Notes under the pieces: model-generated | What the model was told of the DNA's origin: nothing | Databases searched by the model: none | What the model saw: only the letters and a program-made list of their open reading frames with translations | Shown here: one piece after another, positions 45,198-54,239 of the stretch | Layout of the letters: every line of letters begins with the position of its first letter | Numbering within the stretch: position 1 is the stretch's first letter | Source: Cohnella sp. GbtcB17 | GTDB taxonomy: Bacteria > Bacillota > Bacilli > Paenibacillales > Paenibacillaceae | Direction: 5' to 3' | Assembly: GCF_019091135.1 (NCBI RefSeq) | Contig: NZ_JAGXJW010000017.1 | Span: 1-64,000 of the forward strand | DNA length: 64,000 bases | Position numbers and translations under genes: made by a program

Positions 45198-46985
45198 TTA
45201 GACAATTTTGAACATCCTGTACAAAAAGGGCTGCAACGGAATATCGAATACGGTCTCTTGCGCCCCCGACATCGCCGCGGTCCACGACTTGCCGGTTCTA
45301 ACATCGATCAGCTTTCGCCCTTTACCTTCCACATGCACCTTGACCTTTTCCTGTCGGTCGTGAAAGGAATCCAAAATAAACGTGTCATTGTCGTAAAGGA
45401 AAATCGAAACATGGCCGCCGCATTCCAGGTAAATTTTCAAATCGCTCATCAAGTATTGACGGATCGTCGACAACACCTCTTTAGGGAATCGACTCCATTC
45501 GGCATAGTCGTCCGGTGCGGTCAACGTGTAGACTGTTCCGTTTCCATACTTGCTTCTCAGCAAGACGGGGAAGCAATTGTTGAGCTTGCGCAGCGCGATC
45601 AGGCAATCGCCCGCGTTGCTCATATATTCGATCGCGGGCAGGAGGACGCTGCTGCCGCTCCAGTAATAGCCGCCGAACGCCGCGCCGTCGGATACGAATT
45701 CATTCGAACATACTTTTTGATCCGCATACCTTGCGGATGTCAGTTCTTCGACGCCCCTGCCCTGCATCTTCTGCAGGAAGCCGGAGGTCATGCAAATATC
45801 TCCGCCCTTCAGCAGATGATTTTTCAGCTTGCCTATGATCGCCTCATCCGTCGCGCTTGCAGCCGTGACAAATACAAGACCGAACGTGTCGGGGAACGCG
45901 TGCGTCGGCTCAAAGGCGATCCCCGCCATCCCCAGATGATCGTACAGATGATTGTCGCCGCGGGCATGGAAGGGCTCGTAGACCGGGATCCCGATCGGTT
46001 GTCCGGCCATGCCGAAGACCTGGTCCAGACGCTCCAGCTCGTACCCCAGGGCCGGAATATGAACGGTGTCGACAAGCCAGCTATAGCAGAACAACGTCAA
46101 TTCTTTCCCTTTCGCGAACAGCGTCAGATGGGCCTGCTCCAGAAAATAAGAAATATGCGGCATGCTGCCGAGCGAATCGATCCATCCTCCCGCATGATGG
46201 CCGGGTTTCAGCTTTTCAAACCAACGCATCAGCGAATAGCTGCCGTACCTGGGCAAGCTCTGCGCGGAATGGTTCGTATCCCGGGTCTCCGTACCGGTGT
46301 ATACCTCATCGAAAATGCGAGCCTGCGTCTCCGGATTATACCCCGTCTCCTGATAAGATTCATACCAGTCCGGAAATTTGATAATCATGTTGACATTCGG
46401 GTTTGCAGCTTTGGCTGTCCGCATGACGATGTTCTCGGACACGTCCGTCATCAGTTCCAAACGAAAATCCGCCCAGCTACGATCTCCTTTGGCCGCGATG
46501 CAGCTGGCGCACGTACAATTGGTGAAAAAGAAGTCGTCGATAATAATCTCGTCGAACAAGGAGGCGGCAAACGTTACCGTTTGCTCCAGCCGGTCCAGAT
46601 CTTCTTTTGTCGTATAGCAAAGCGTCGAGCAAGCGCGCTTGTAGCCGTCATCGATCTTCGATGCTTCGCTGCCGAGGATCGTGCCTCCGCTCCCGTATAC
46701 GCCGGTTTCATCGATCAATGGCTTGTTCTTCGTCGTCCTCATCAGCGTCGTCGTGATCGCGCCGGATGCTGCAATGCCTTTGTCGTTGAAAAAACGCTTC
46801 AAGGAAGTCAGTTTCCCCGCGTAGATGTCCATATCGTCCCGATGCGTTTCCAAATAAACCTTGGCGCAGCTCAGATGCTTTTCGAAAAAGCGAAAGTTCC
46901 GCTCGTATTGCTCCTCCATTCCCATGCTTTCGATGCAACGGGTCGTAAAATACAAAGCGATATTAAAGTTGGCGTATTCGCTCAT
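45198..46985 (-). CDS. Unrecognised large protein, possibly a new TIM-barrel glycosidase
   Basis: 594 residues from ATG at 46985 (GGGAGGG ahead; earlier in-frame start lacks a site). I do not recognise the family. Visible features: a strand-like opening NIALYFTTRC, a barrel-like strand ending in two acids (DEIIIDD, Asp150/Asp151), a cysteine cluster CTCASC at 157-162, acids at Asp226, Glu227 and Glu233 (IFDEVYTGTETRD), then a Rossmann-like part (about 330-480) resembling the GATase-like domain of GH42, and a C-terminal beta region. No signal peptide. It lies between a fucosidase and a beta-galactosidase in the same operon, so a cytoplasmic glycosidase is a reasonable guess and no more. Confidence 0.8.
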   Translation of the reverse strand: MSEYANFNIALYFTTRCIESMGMEEQYERNFRFFEKHLSCAKVYLETHRDDMDIYAGKLTSLKRFFNDKGIAASGAITTTLMRTTKNKPLIDETGVYGSGGTILGSEASKIDDGYKRACSTLCYTTKEDLDRLEQTVTFAASLFDEIIIDDFFFTNCTCASCIAAKGDRSWADFRLELMTDVSENIVMRTAKAANPNVNMIIKFPDWYESYQETGYNPETQARIFDEVYTGTETRDTNHSAQSLPRYGSYSLMRWFEKLKPGHHAGGWIDSLGSMPHISYFLEQAHLTLFAKGKELTLFCYSWLVDTVHIPALGYELERLDQVFGMAGQPIGIPVYEPFHARGDNHLYDHLGMAGIAFEPTHAFPDTFGLVFVTAASATDEAIIGKLKNHLLKGGDICMTSGFLQKMQGRGVEELTSARYADQKVCSNEFVSDGAAFGGYYWSGSSVLLPAIEYMSNAGDCLIALRKLNNCFPVLLRSKYGNGTVYTLTAPDDYAEWSRFPKEVLSTIRQYLMSDLKIYLECGGHVSIFLYDNDTFILDSFHDRQEKVKVHVEGKGRKLIDVRTGKSWTAAMSGAQETVFDIPLQPFLYRMFKIV

Positions 46986-47051
46986 CTGCAACCCTCCCGC
47001 GTCCAGGCGAAGGAGCCGCTCCATAAGGAACAGCTCCTTCGCAAGGAACGA

Positions 47052-48542
47052 TCAAATTTCAATGGCAAGACAATTGAGATACGCCGTGGGCAGCCGCTCC
47101 GGCAGCGATACGACGAGCACCCCGTACGATTGCTCGAACGGTACTTCGCCGACCCCGAGCAGGCGCACGCTTTTCACTTTTTCGTCCGGTCCGATCGAAC
47201 GGATGACAGCGATTCGGTCTTCCGGCGCGCGCATCTGGAACGCGTAGATTGTGCTGCCTTTTTGGGTGAAACGAAAATCCGACGCACTCCATTCCGCTTT
47301 GTCTTCCTTAAAATGATCGATCACGACGCGGGTGCCGCCTTCGCCCGACACGCGGAACGGACGCGTGCCGTAGACCCCTTCCCCGCAAACCTCGATCCAG
47401 CTTGCCATTTCCTTCAAAATGTACGTGCATTCGTCGTCGATCGTGCCGTCGGGCTTCTGCGGGACGTTCAACAGCATATTGCCGTTTTTGGAGATGATGT
47501 CCACGAACATCTCGATGACATGCCCCGGCTTTTTGTAGACCGTCTTGACATGGTAGAACCAGTCGCCGACGCAAGTGTCCGTCTGCCACGGCTCCGGCTT
47601 GATGTCGGGCTCCTGGCTGCGCTCGATATCCATCACGCCGACGCTGTAAATCTCTTTTTTGCGGTCCTTCTGATTGTACACCGCCTTGTTCACGCCGCCG
47701 TTCAGCGCGGCGCTCGTATTGTACAGATGCGCGACCGCATGCAATCCCGCCTGATAATCGGGATGGCCGGGATCGAAGTCCGGCTTATCCCACGTATTGA
47801 CGAACGGCAGCACGCCGTCCGAATACAGGAGGTCCGGCTGGTAAAGATCGATCACCTCCTTGACGATGTCGAACCAGCGCTGGTGCCACCATCGGTTCGG
47901 CGAATACCACGGATCCAGATCGTACATTTTTTTGCCCGGATCGTGGTGCTCGAGGTTCGGCAAGTACAGATCCTCGAACGCAGGATCGTTACCGTCGTAC
48001 GGGACGTCTTTAAATGGCCCTTCTTTATCCCGGCCTTTGTTCCAATGGAACCAGCTGAACGTGGCACCCAGATGCTCGGTCAGACCGAAGGGCAGCCCTC
48101 TCTTGACAGCAGCCTGCTTCCAGAGCCCGACGATGTCCTTGTTCGGCCCCATGTTCACCGAATTCCACCGGTGGATCTTGGAGCCGTAGTTAAAAAAGTT
48201 GTCGTGGTGCATGGCTTGCGCGACGAAGTATTTGGCGCCCGCGGCCACGTACAGGTCCATCAGCGCCTCGGGATCGAACTTCTCGGCTTTCCAGAGCTGC
48301 ACGATGTCCTTATAGCCGAATTGCGACGGATGTCCGTAATGTCTGATATGGTACCGGTACTGCTCGGAGCCTTCGACATACATATTGCGCGCGTACCAGT
48401 CTCCGTACATCGGGACGGACTGTGCGCCCCAATGCGACCAGATGCCCAGCTTGGCGTCCCGGAACCAATCCGGGCACTCGAACGTTCTTAACGATTCGAA
48501 GGTCGGTTCGAACGGGCCTTTGGAAATCGATGTCTGAAGCAT
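47052..48542 (-). CDS. GH29 alpha-L-fucosidase
   Basis: 496 residues. GH29 barrel: CPDWFRDAKLGIWSHWG opening, AGAKYFVAQAMHHDNFFNY, and nucleophile Asp242 in LLYSDGVLP; C-terminal beta domain from about 400. It differs strongly from the other GH29 (different opening, no F5/8 domain), so the two probably remove differently linked fucose. No signal peptide. Follows the binding protein by 35 bases and precedes the unrecognised gene by 66. Confidence 0.92.
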   Translation of the reverse strand: MLQTSISKGPFEPTFESLRTFECPDWFRDAKLGIWSHWGAQSVPMYGDWYARNMYVEGSEQYRYHIRHYGHPSQFGYKDIVQLWKAEKFDPEALMDLYVAAGAKYFVAQAMHHDNFFNYGSKIHRWNSVNMGPNKDIVGLWKQAAVKRGLPFGLTEHLGATFSWFHWNKGRDKEGPFKDVPYDGNDPAFEDLYLPNLEHHDPGKKMYDLDPWYSPNRWWHQRWFDIVKEVIDLYQPDLLYSDGVLPFVNTWDKPDFDPGHPDYQAGLHAVAHLYNTSAALNGGVNKAVYNQKDRKKEIYSVGVMDIERSQEPDIKPEPWQTDTCVGDWFYHVKTVYKKPGHVIEMFVDIISKNGNMLLNVPQKPDGTIDDECTYILKEMASWIEVCGEGVYGTRPFRVSGEGGTRVVIDHFKEDKAEWSASDFRFTQKGSTIYAFQMRAPEDRIAVIRSIGPDEKVKSVRLLGVGEVPFEQSYGVLVVSLPERLPTAYLNCLAIEI

Positions 48543-48577
48543 GTCAAAACCTCGCTTTGCCGTTATATTTATTTCGC

Positions 48578-50263
48578 TTATTTCGCCATTTTATCGTAAG
48601 CGTTCTGGTAGATTTCCAGATAGCGCCTCAGCTTCAAGCCGTCGAAGCCCTTCACGTACGCGTTCCACTCGTTGTCGGTGAGCTTCTTCGATCCTGTAAT
48701 AAACTGCGCCATATACGATCGAATATAATCGTTGATTTGCGGCCGCAGCTGGTTGACTTCCTTGGCGTCAGCCGTATCCATAAAGATGCTGAGCGGGAAC
48801 GTTTCTTTCGGCTGCTTGTTCTCGTAGTTGTTCTGCGTCTCGAGGAACAGCCGATACTCGTATCCTTCCTGGGTCATCGGATCTTTGGGAGCGACCCACG
48901 ATTCGCGGATATCGCGCGTCCGGCGCGTGATGCCCATCTGATCCCAAGTCTCGTTGTTAGTCGCGGCGGAAGCCATATCGAAAAATTCGGGCTTCAGCAT
49001 ATATCTCGCCTGTCTGCCCCTGACATCCGTGGTTCCGTCCGGCGCCTTCTCCCAGTACTTTCCTTCCAGGCCGTACTCGTTTGTAATCGCGTGTTCCTCC
49101 GACCACATGTAATCCGCCATCTTGATCGCCGCGATCTGCTGCTCTTTGGATGCCTTGTTCGTAATGGCGAACTGCCCGTTGCCGTACGACTTGTAATACC
49201 CCGTATAGGCGACGCCGTTCGGACCGGTCAGCGGCGGGATGGACACATAGTCCTTGTGCCGCGTCTGATCGGCCGCCAGGCTGAAGTACAGGCTCGGAAT
49301 TCCGCCCGCGATGGCGCCGAGCACGTTGTCGCCTTCCTTGTTGGCAACCTGGGTAAGCGCATCGCCGTTTTGCGTGAACGATTCCTTGTCGATGAGACCT
49401 TCGCCGTACAGCTTGTTCAAATATTCGAGACCCTGTCTCCATTCCGTCTTGTTCGCGGCCAGATCGACCTTGCCGTCCTTCATCAAAAAGAAGTCTTCGT
49501 CGTTATCATAAATAAACGCGTTCATCAGAAAATTGGAAGGGACGCCGTGCCAGGTGCCGATCGCGCCGGCATATGGAATTTCGTCGGCTTTGCCGTTGCC
49601 GTTCGGGTCCTTCTCCTTGAACGCCTTCAGCACGTTGTAAAAATCTTCGGTCGTTTTCGGCATTTCCAAGCCCAGCTTGTCCAGCCAGGTCTTGTTGATC
49701 CATGCCTTCTGGGCGTACCAGCAATGAAAGCAGTCGTTCACATGCGGAAGCGCATAAATATTGCCGTCCGGAGCCGTGATAGCCGCTTTGAGATCGGGGT
49801 CGTCCTGGAACGCCTTCTTGATTTCGTCGCCGTACTGGTCGATCAGATCGTTGAGCGGCAGCAGCACGCCCTGCTGTCCGTAATCGATCTGTTCGGACTG
49901 CGTGAAGTCGCCGGAGAGGAAGACGGAGGGATAATCGCCGCTCGCCATAATCAACTTTTTCTTGTCGGCCGCGTTCGCATTGGGCGTCGCGTCGAATTTG
50001 AATTTAAGATTCAGCTTGTTTTCGATATATTGGGTAATAGCGTTTTTGTTGATATCTTCGATGCGCGGGGACAAGGACAAGAATACGTCCAGCGTCACCG
50101 GCTTTCCGCTTGCCTGCGCCTGATCGCCTTCCGTACCGGCTGCGCCGCCGTTTCCTTGATTGCCCGTCTCTTTGTCGCCGCCGCTGCATGCGCCCAGGAT
50201 GAGCGCGAATACGAGCGTGAGGATGAGGACGACGGCCGTTCCGGTAATCCGATTTTTTTGCAA
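48578..50263 (-). CDS. Extracellular sugar-binding lipoprotein, LplA type
   Basis: 561 residues from TTG at 50263 (GGAGGCG ahead). Lipobox LGAC with Cys26, short Gly-rich linker, LplA-type fold with a DPNGNGKADE loop and a Cys-His-Cys segment (NDCFHCWYAQ). Unusually, it comes after its permeases. It is clearly paralogous to the anchored protein at 52510-54192: both share YGQ-G-LLPLN-LID-YGD, APDGNIYALP and CFHCWYAQK-WIN-TWL-KLGL. Captures the ligand for the LplB/LplC pair; the fucosidase and galactosidase genes after it suggest fucosylated galactosides. Confidence 0.92.
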   Translation of the reverse strand: MQKNRITGTAVVLILTLVFALILGACSGGDKETGNQGNGGAAGTEGDQAQASGKPVTLDVFLSLSPRIEDINKNAITQYIENKLNLKFKFDATPNANAADKKKLIMASGDYPSVFLSGDFTQSEQIDYGQQGVLLPLNDLIDQYGDEIKKAFQDDPDLKAAITAPDGNIYALPHVNDCFHCWYAQKAWINKTWLDKLGLEMPKTTEDFYNVLKAFKEKDPNGNGKADEIPYAGAIGTWHGVPSNFLMNAFIYDNDEDFFLMKDGKVDLAANKTEWRQGLEYLNKLYGEGLIDKESFTQNGDALTQVANKEGDNVLGAIAGGIPSLYFSLAADQTRHKDYVSIPPLTGPNGVAYTGYYKSYGNGQFAITNKASKEQQIAAIKMADYMWSEEHAITNEYGLEGKYWEKAPDGTTDVRGRQARYMLKPEFFDMASAATNNETWDQMGITRRTRDIRESWVAPKDPMTQEGYEYRLFLETQNNYENKQPKETFPLSIFMDTADAKEVNQLRPQINDYIRSYMAQFITGSKKLTDNEWNAYVKGFDGLKLRRYLEIYQNAYDKMAK

Positions 50264-50383
50264 GTTGACGCCTCCTTTTTTTCGCTTCCATCGTGCCTGT
50301 TACGCTGCCGCTTGCCGGCAATGCCTGTGCCCGCTGCCATACGCGCGCTTTCCGGCCTCACCTCCCTTTCGACCGTCCGCCGC

Positions 50384-51283
50384 CTAGCCTTTAACCGAAC
50401 CGATCATAATGCCCTGAACGAAATATTTCTGGACGAACGGATAAATGCAAAGAATGGGAACCGTCGCGACCACGATCAGCGAATACTTCAACAAATCGCG
50501 CAAGCCCTGCCTTGCCGCCATCTGATTCGCATCGACGAGGGCCGTCGCGTCTATCGTGTTGAGTATCAAAATATTCCGCAAAATGATCTGCAGCGGATAC
50601 AGCTCGGGCGACTTGAGATAAATGAGTGCGTCGAAGTATGCGTTCCAGATGCCCACCGCATAGAACAGGATCAGGACGGCGATAATCGCCTTCGAGAGCG
50701 GCAGGACGACCCGCCACAAAAAACCGATATCCGAGCATCCGTCCAGCTCCGCCGCTTCGCCAAGCTCCTTCGGAATGGTCGACTGAAAAAAGGTGCGCGC
50801 CACGATAACCTGAAAGACCGACAGCGCGCCGGGCAATACCATCGCCCATCTTGTATCCAGAATGCCGACCGCCTTGACCGTGAGATATGTCGGGATCAGT
50901 CCGCCGCTGAACAAAATCGTGAACACGAGCAGCATCATGATGAGGTTGCGCCCGACAAACGTCGATCTGGATAAGGGATAGGCGATAGCCACGGTCATGA
51001 CGACATTGATGGACACGCCAAGCAGGGTATAAATTATGGAGTTCATATAGCCGGTCAAAATGGCCGGATTGGAGAAAATGACTTTGTAGCCCATCAGACT
51101 GAAGTCGACCGGCCACAGCCACACCTTCCCGCTGACGACCGCCTGTGCCGAGCTGAACGAAGAGCTGACAATATAAATGAGCGGATAGAGGACGGCGACA
51201 AGTACACAGCAGAGAAAGATATAAATTAACGCAAGGAAAACCCTGTCGCCGACCGATTCGCGGATTGCGGTTGCCCGGTTCAT
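50384..51283 (-). CDS. Sugar ABC importer permease, LplC type
   Basis: 299 residues from ATG at 51283, with AAGGGGGG ahead; the longer frame overlaps the LplB-type gene. Six helices, ATPase-contact loop (GEAAELDGCSDIGFLWRVVLPL) and family tail (VQGIMIGSVKG). Thirteen bases after the LplB-type stop. Confidence 0.92.
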   Translation of the reverse strand: MNRATAIRESVGDRVFLALIYIFLCCVLVAVLYPLIYIVSSSFSSAQAVVSGKVWLWPVDFSLMGYKVIFSNPAILTGYMNSIIYTLLGVSINVVMTVAIAYPLSRSTFVGRNLIMMLLVFTILFSGGLIPTYLTVKAVGILDTRWAMVLPGALSVFQVIVARTFFQSTIPKELGEAAELDGCSDIGFLWRVVLPLSKAIIAVLILFYAVGIWNAYFDALIYLKSPELYPLQIILRNILILNTIDATALVDANQMAARQGLRDLLKYSLIVVATVPILCIYPFVQKYFVQGIMIGSVKG

Positions 51284-51296
51284 GTACGTCCCCCCC

Positions 51297-52277
51297 TTAC
51301 CACAGACTGTTGTCCGATATTCGCTTGGCAACGGCATTGACACTTATCAGCAAGACCAGATTGATCAGGGAATTGAACAGATCGACCGCGGAAGAAAAGC
51401 TGAAATTCGCGCCTAGCAGACCGATCTTGTATACATAAGTGGAAATAACTTCCGAGGTGCTCACGTTAAGCGGATTTTGCATCAGGTATACTTTCTCGAA
51501 GCCGACGTTCATGATTTGCCCGACGCTGAGGATCAGCAGGATGATGGCCGCAGGCGCAATGCCCGGAATATCGACGTGCCTCATCTTCTGAAGCCTTGAC
51601 GCGCCATCCACTTTAGCCGCCTCGTACAGCTCGGGATTAATGCCGGCCAAGGCGGCCAAGTAGATCACCGCGCCGTAGCCGATCCCCTGCCAGACGTTCG
51701 ACCATACGAAGATGCTCTTGAAATATCCCGGCGAGCCCATGAAATTAATCGATTCGAAGCCAAGGCCTTGTACAATATGATCCACGAAGCCCAGACGCGG
51801 CGAGAGGAAAATCATGATCATGGAAACCATGACGACGGTCGAGATAAAAAACGGAGCGAACGTCACCATCTGAATGGTCTTCTTGAACTTCACCCGCCTG
51901 ATCTCGTTAAGGGCGAGCGCGAGCACGATCGGGGCTGGAAATCCGACGACAAGCGAGTACAAGCTGATCCCCAGCGTATTTTTGATCAGCAGCCAAAAGT
52001 TCGGCGACTGGAAAAAAGCTCGGAAGTGCTTGAGCCCGACGAACTCGCTTCCCGTAAATCCCTTCACGACGCTGTAATCCCGGAACGCGATCTGGGCCCC
52101 GTACATCGGAATGTACTTAAAGATGACGATGTAGGCCATCGGAGCCGCGACGAGCAGGTATAGCTGCCAATGCCGTTTGATCCCCCTCCACATGCGTCCG
52201 GCAGCAAGCCCTCCGCTCCTCTTGTCACCTCTGCGTATGGTATTGCCGCGTACGCCCATAACGCCGGTATTTTTCAT
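51297..52277 (-). CDS. Sugar ABC importer permease, LplB type
   Basis: 326 residues from ATG at 52277; a GTG four codons earlier is possible, and the ribosome site (AAAGGG) is not ideally placed for either. A basic amino tail of about 30 residues precedes the family opening (LYLLVAAPMAYIVIFKYIPMYGAQIAFRDY). ATPase-contact loop YEAAKVDGASRLQKMRHVDIPG. First gene of the catalytic unit of operon 6, under its own promoter. Confidence 0.9.
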   Translation of the reverse strand: MKNTGVMGVRGNTIRRGDKRSGGLAAGRMWRGIKRHWQLYLLVAAPMAYIVIFKYIPMYGAQIAFRDYSVVKGFTGSEFVGLKHFRAFFQSPNFWLLIKNTLGISLYSLVVGFPAPIVLALALNEIRRVKFKKTIQMVTFAPFFISTVVMVSMIMIFLSPRLGFVDHIVQGLGFESINFMGSPGYFKSIFVWSNVWQGIGYGAVIYLAALAGINPELYEAAKVDGASRLQKMRHVDIPGIAPAAIILLILSVGQIMNVGFEKVYLMQNPLNVSTSEVISTYVYKIGLLGANFSFSSAVDLFNSLINLVLLISVNAVAKRISDNSLW

Positions 52278-52332
52278 CTGCCCGTTCACGCCCTTTCCCG
52301 ATGCTCGTATTCGCCTGGCTTGGAATGGCCTA

Positions 52333-52362
52333 ACCATATCGAACGCCGGCCGAGACCGTCAA
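52333..52362 (-). promoter_or_regulatory. Promoter of the LplB-type operon
   Basis: Minus-strand -35 TTGACG (52357-52362), 18-bp spacer, -10 TATGGT (52333-52338), about 55 bases before the permease start. Together with the terminator just upstream, it makes the importer-hydrolase genes a separate unit from the sensor genes. Confidence 0.6.
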
Positions 52363-52392
52363 CGAACAGAAATCTACGGACGGACATCATTC

Positions 52393-52406
52393 TACAAGCG
52401 CTTTCA
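52393..52406 (-). promoter_or_regulatory. cre-like catabolite repression site
   Basis: TGAAAGCGCTTGTA on the minus strand matches the Bacillus cre consensus TGWAARCGYTWNCW at 13 of 14 positions. It lies about 30 bases upstream of the -35 of the LplB promoter, where bound CcpA could block an activator. Confidence 0.6.
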
Positions 52407-52470
52407 AAACTGCGCGTTTTGGCCGTCGCTCATCTTTCGCGGACCGATCAATATTCTATTTGGAAGAAAA

Positions 52471-52506
52471 AAAGCCCTGTCCGGAAGGCATCTCCGGATC
52501 AAGGCT
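52471..52506 (-). terminator. Terminator after the anchored binding-protein gene
   Basis: Minus-strand arms AAGCCTTGATCCGG and CCGGACAGGGCTT (minor mismatches) followed by TTTTTTTC. It begins four bases after the stop of the 52510-54192 gene. Confidence 0.82.
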
Positions 52507-52509
52507 TGT

Positions 52510-54192
52510 TCAATGCTGTTGTTTGTAGGTGTCGTATGCGTGCTGGTGAATCTCGACGTACCGGTCGAGCTTCAACTGCTTCAGACCGTTCACGTAATCT
52601 TCCCAGTCGGCGGCCGTATCCTTCACGCCCGTAATAAACTGAACCAGATTTCTTCGGATATAATCGTTGATCGGCGCTTTTAATCGGGCGGCTTCCTCGG
52701 CTGCGGCCGTATCCATAAAAATATAGGACGGGTACACCTCGCGCGGCTGCTTGTCCGCATACTTTTGCAGCGTCTCCACGTAGAGCCGATGCTCGTAGCC
52801 GATGAACGAATCGGGATCCTCGGACACGGCCCAGGATTCTCTGAGATTTCGATCCCGATACAGCACGCCCATCTGGGCCCAGATGGCGTTTTGGGTGGAC
52901 GACTTGGAAAATTCGGGATCGAGCCAATATTTGGCGGGTTTCCCGTGCTCGTCATACTCGCCGGGCTCACCTTTTCGCCACCACTTGTTTTCAGGTCCCC
53001 ACTCGTTGCGGATCGTCGCCTCCTCTGTCATCAGGAAGTCGGCCAGACGTATGGCGGCAGCCGCTTCGGCAGCCGTCGCTTTGTCGGTGACGGCAAAGGC
53101 CGCGCGGTCGTAGGAACCGAAGTAGCCTGCCGCCGTATAGCCGGATGGGCCGATCAAGGGCGGAACCGCCTCGTATTCGCCGTCCCTGCTGCCGGCAATG
53201 CCGTCGAACACCATCCGAATATGTCCGGAGGTGACCGCGCCTAGCACGTTTTCCTGGCGCGACGCCGTCTCCATGAGCCCGTCGAGCGATTGGGTGAACA
53301 CGTCCGGGTCGATTAATCCTTCGCGGAACAGCTTGCTCATATATTCGAGCCCTTCCCGCCATTGCGGCTGGATGGCGGCCATTCCGACGCGGCCGTTTTC
53401 GATGTAGAAGTAATCCGTGTCCGTATTATAAATAAAAGGGCTCATAAGGAAACCCGTAATTCCCGTATGCCAGCTGTTCATGGCGCCGCTGAGCGGAATT
53501 TCGTCCTGGAGGCCGTTCCCGTTCGGATCCTCCATTTTAAAGGCGCGCAGCACCTCGTAAAGCTCCTCCGTCGTCTCGGGCATTTTCAGGCCAAGCTTGT
53601 TCAGCCACGTTCGATTGATCCACAGCTTTTGCGCGTACCAGCAATGGAAGCATTCATTGACGGACGGCAGCGCGTAAATATTGCCGTCGGGCGCCGCGAT
53701 CGACTGCCTGAACGCCGGATTGGAGCTGAAAATATCCTTCAATCGGTCGCCATACCGGTCGATCAAGCCGTTCAACGGAAGAAGAATGCCCCGTTGCCCG
53801 TATCGCACCTGCTCGTCCGTCGTCAGACTGCCGCTGAGAATGATCGGCGGATAGTCCCCGCTCGCGAACAACAGGTCTTCCGTCTCGTCCAGCTCGCCCG
53901 ACTTGGCGATGACGAATTTGAGCGCGATGCCAAGCTTTTGCTCGATATATGCCGTGAACTGATTCGTATCCAATTCCTCTTTTGCAAGATCGGACCCGAC
54001 CAATACTTCAAGCTCTACCCTTCGATCCGCAATCGGGAATTCGCCCGGCTCGCGAATGACCGGCTCGGCGCCGCGATTGAGGGATTGACCGTCCGACAGT
54101 CCCCAGGCTCCCCATCTCCATGCCGCGATGCCGATTAACGTGACGATAACCGCAGCGATCGCGATGAATACGATCGTTCGACCTCTGTTCAT
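52510..54192 (-). CDS. Membrane-anchored paralogue of the LplA-type binding protein
   Basis: 560 residues from ATG at 54192, six bases after AGGAGG. The amino end has an uncleaved-looking helix (about 7-28, IVFIAIAAVIVTLIGIAAW) with no lipobox cysteine, so the protein is held by a transmembrane anchor with the binding domain outside. The remainder aligns along its whole length with the lipoprotein at 48578-50263 (shared CFHCWYAQ, APDGNIYALP, a DPNGNG loop and a YIR-NLVQFITG-type end). It is encoded 47 bases after the membrane AraC regulator and is separated from the importer genes by a terminator and a new promoter. I infer a sensing co-receptor more than a transport role; a second importer receptor is the alternative. 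Confidence 0.85.
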   Translation of the reverse strand: MNRGRTIVFIAIAAVIVTLIGIAAWRWGAWGLSDGQSLNRGAEPVIREPGEFPIADRRVELEVLVGSDLAKEELDTNQFTAYIEQKLGIALKFVIAKSGELDETEDLLFASGDYPPIILSGSLTTDEQVRYGQRGILLPLNGLIDRYGDRLKDIFSSNPAFRQSIAAPDGNIYALPSVNECFHCWYAQKLWINRTWLNKLGLKMPETTEELYEVLRAFKMEDPNGNGLQDEIPLSGAMNSWHTGITGFLMSPFIYNTDTDYFYIENGRVGMAAIQPQWREGLEYMSKLFREGLIDPDVFTQSLDGLMETASRQENVLGAVTSGHIRMVFDGIAGSRDGEYEAVPPLIGPSGYTAAGYFGSYDRAAFAVTDKATAAEAAAAIRLADFLMTEEATIRNEWGPENKWWRKGEPGEYDEHGKPAKYWLDPEFSKSSTQNAIWAQMGVLYRDRNLRESWAVSEDPDSFIGYEHRLYVETLQKYADKQPREVYPSYIFMDTAAAEEAARLKAPINDYIRRNLVQFITGVKDTAADWEDYVNGLKQLKLDRYVEIHQHAYDTYKQQH

Positions 54193-54239
54193 CATCCACC
54201 TCCTGGCTGGGCTCGCGACGCATCGGCCGGCAGGCGCGC

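Noticed and set aside
45258-48491. Very long open frame on the plus strand opposite the unknown gene and GH29
   Set aside because: It is antisense to two well-supported genes, has no ribosome site, and its Arg/His/Val-rich composition is typical of the complement of GC-rich coding DNA.
48422-50974. Long plus-strand open frame opposite the binding protein and LplC genes
   Set aside because: Same reasons: shadow of coding sequence on the other strand.
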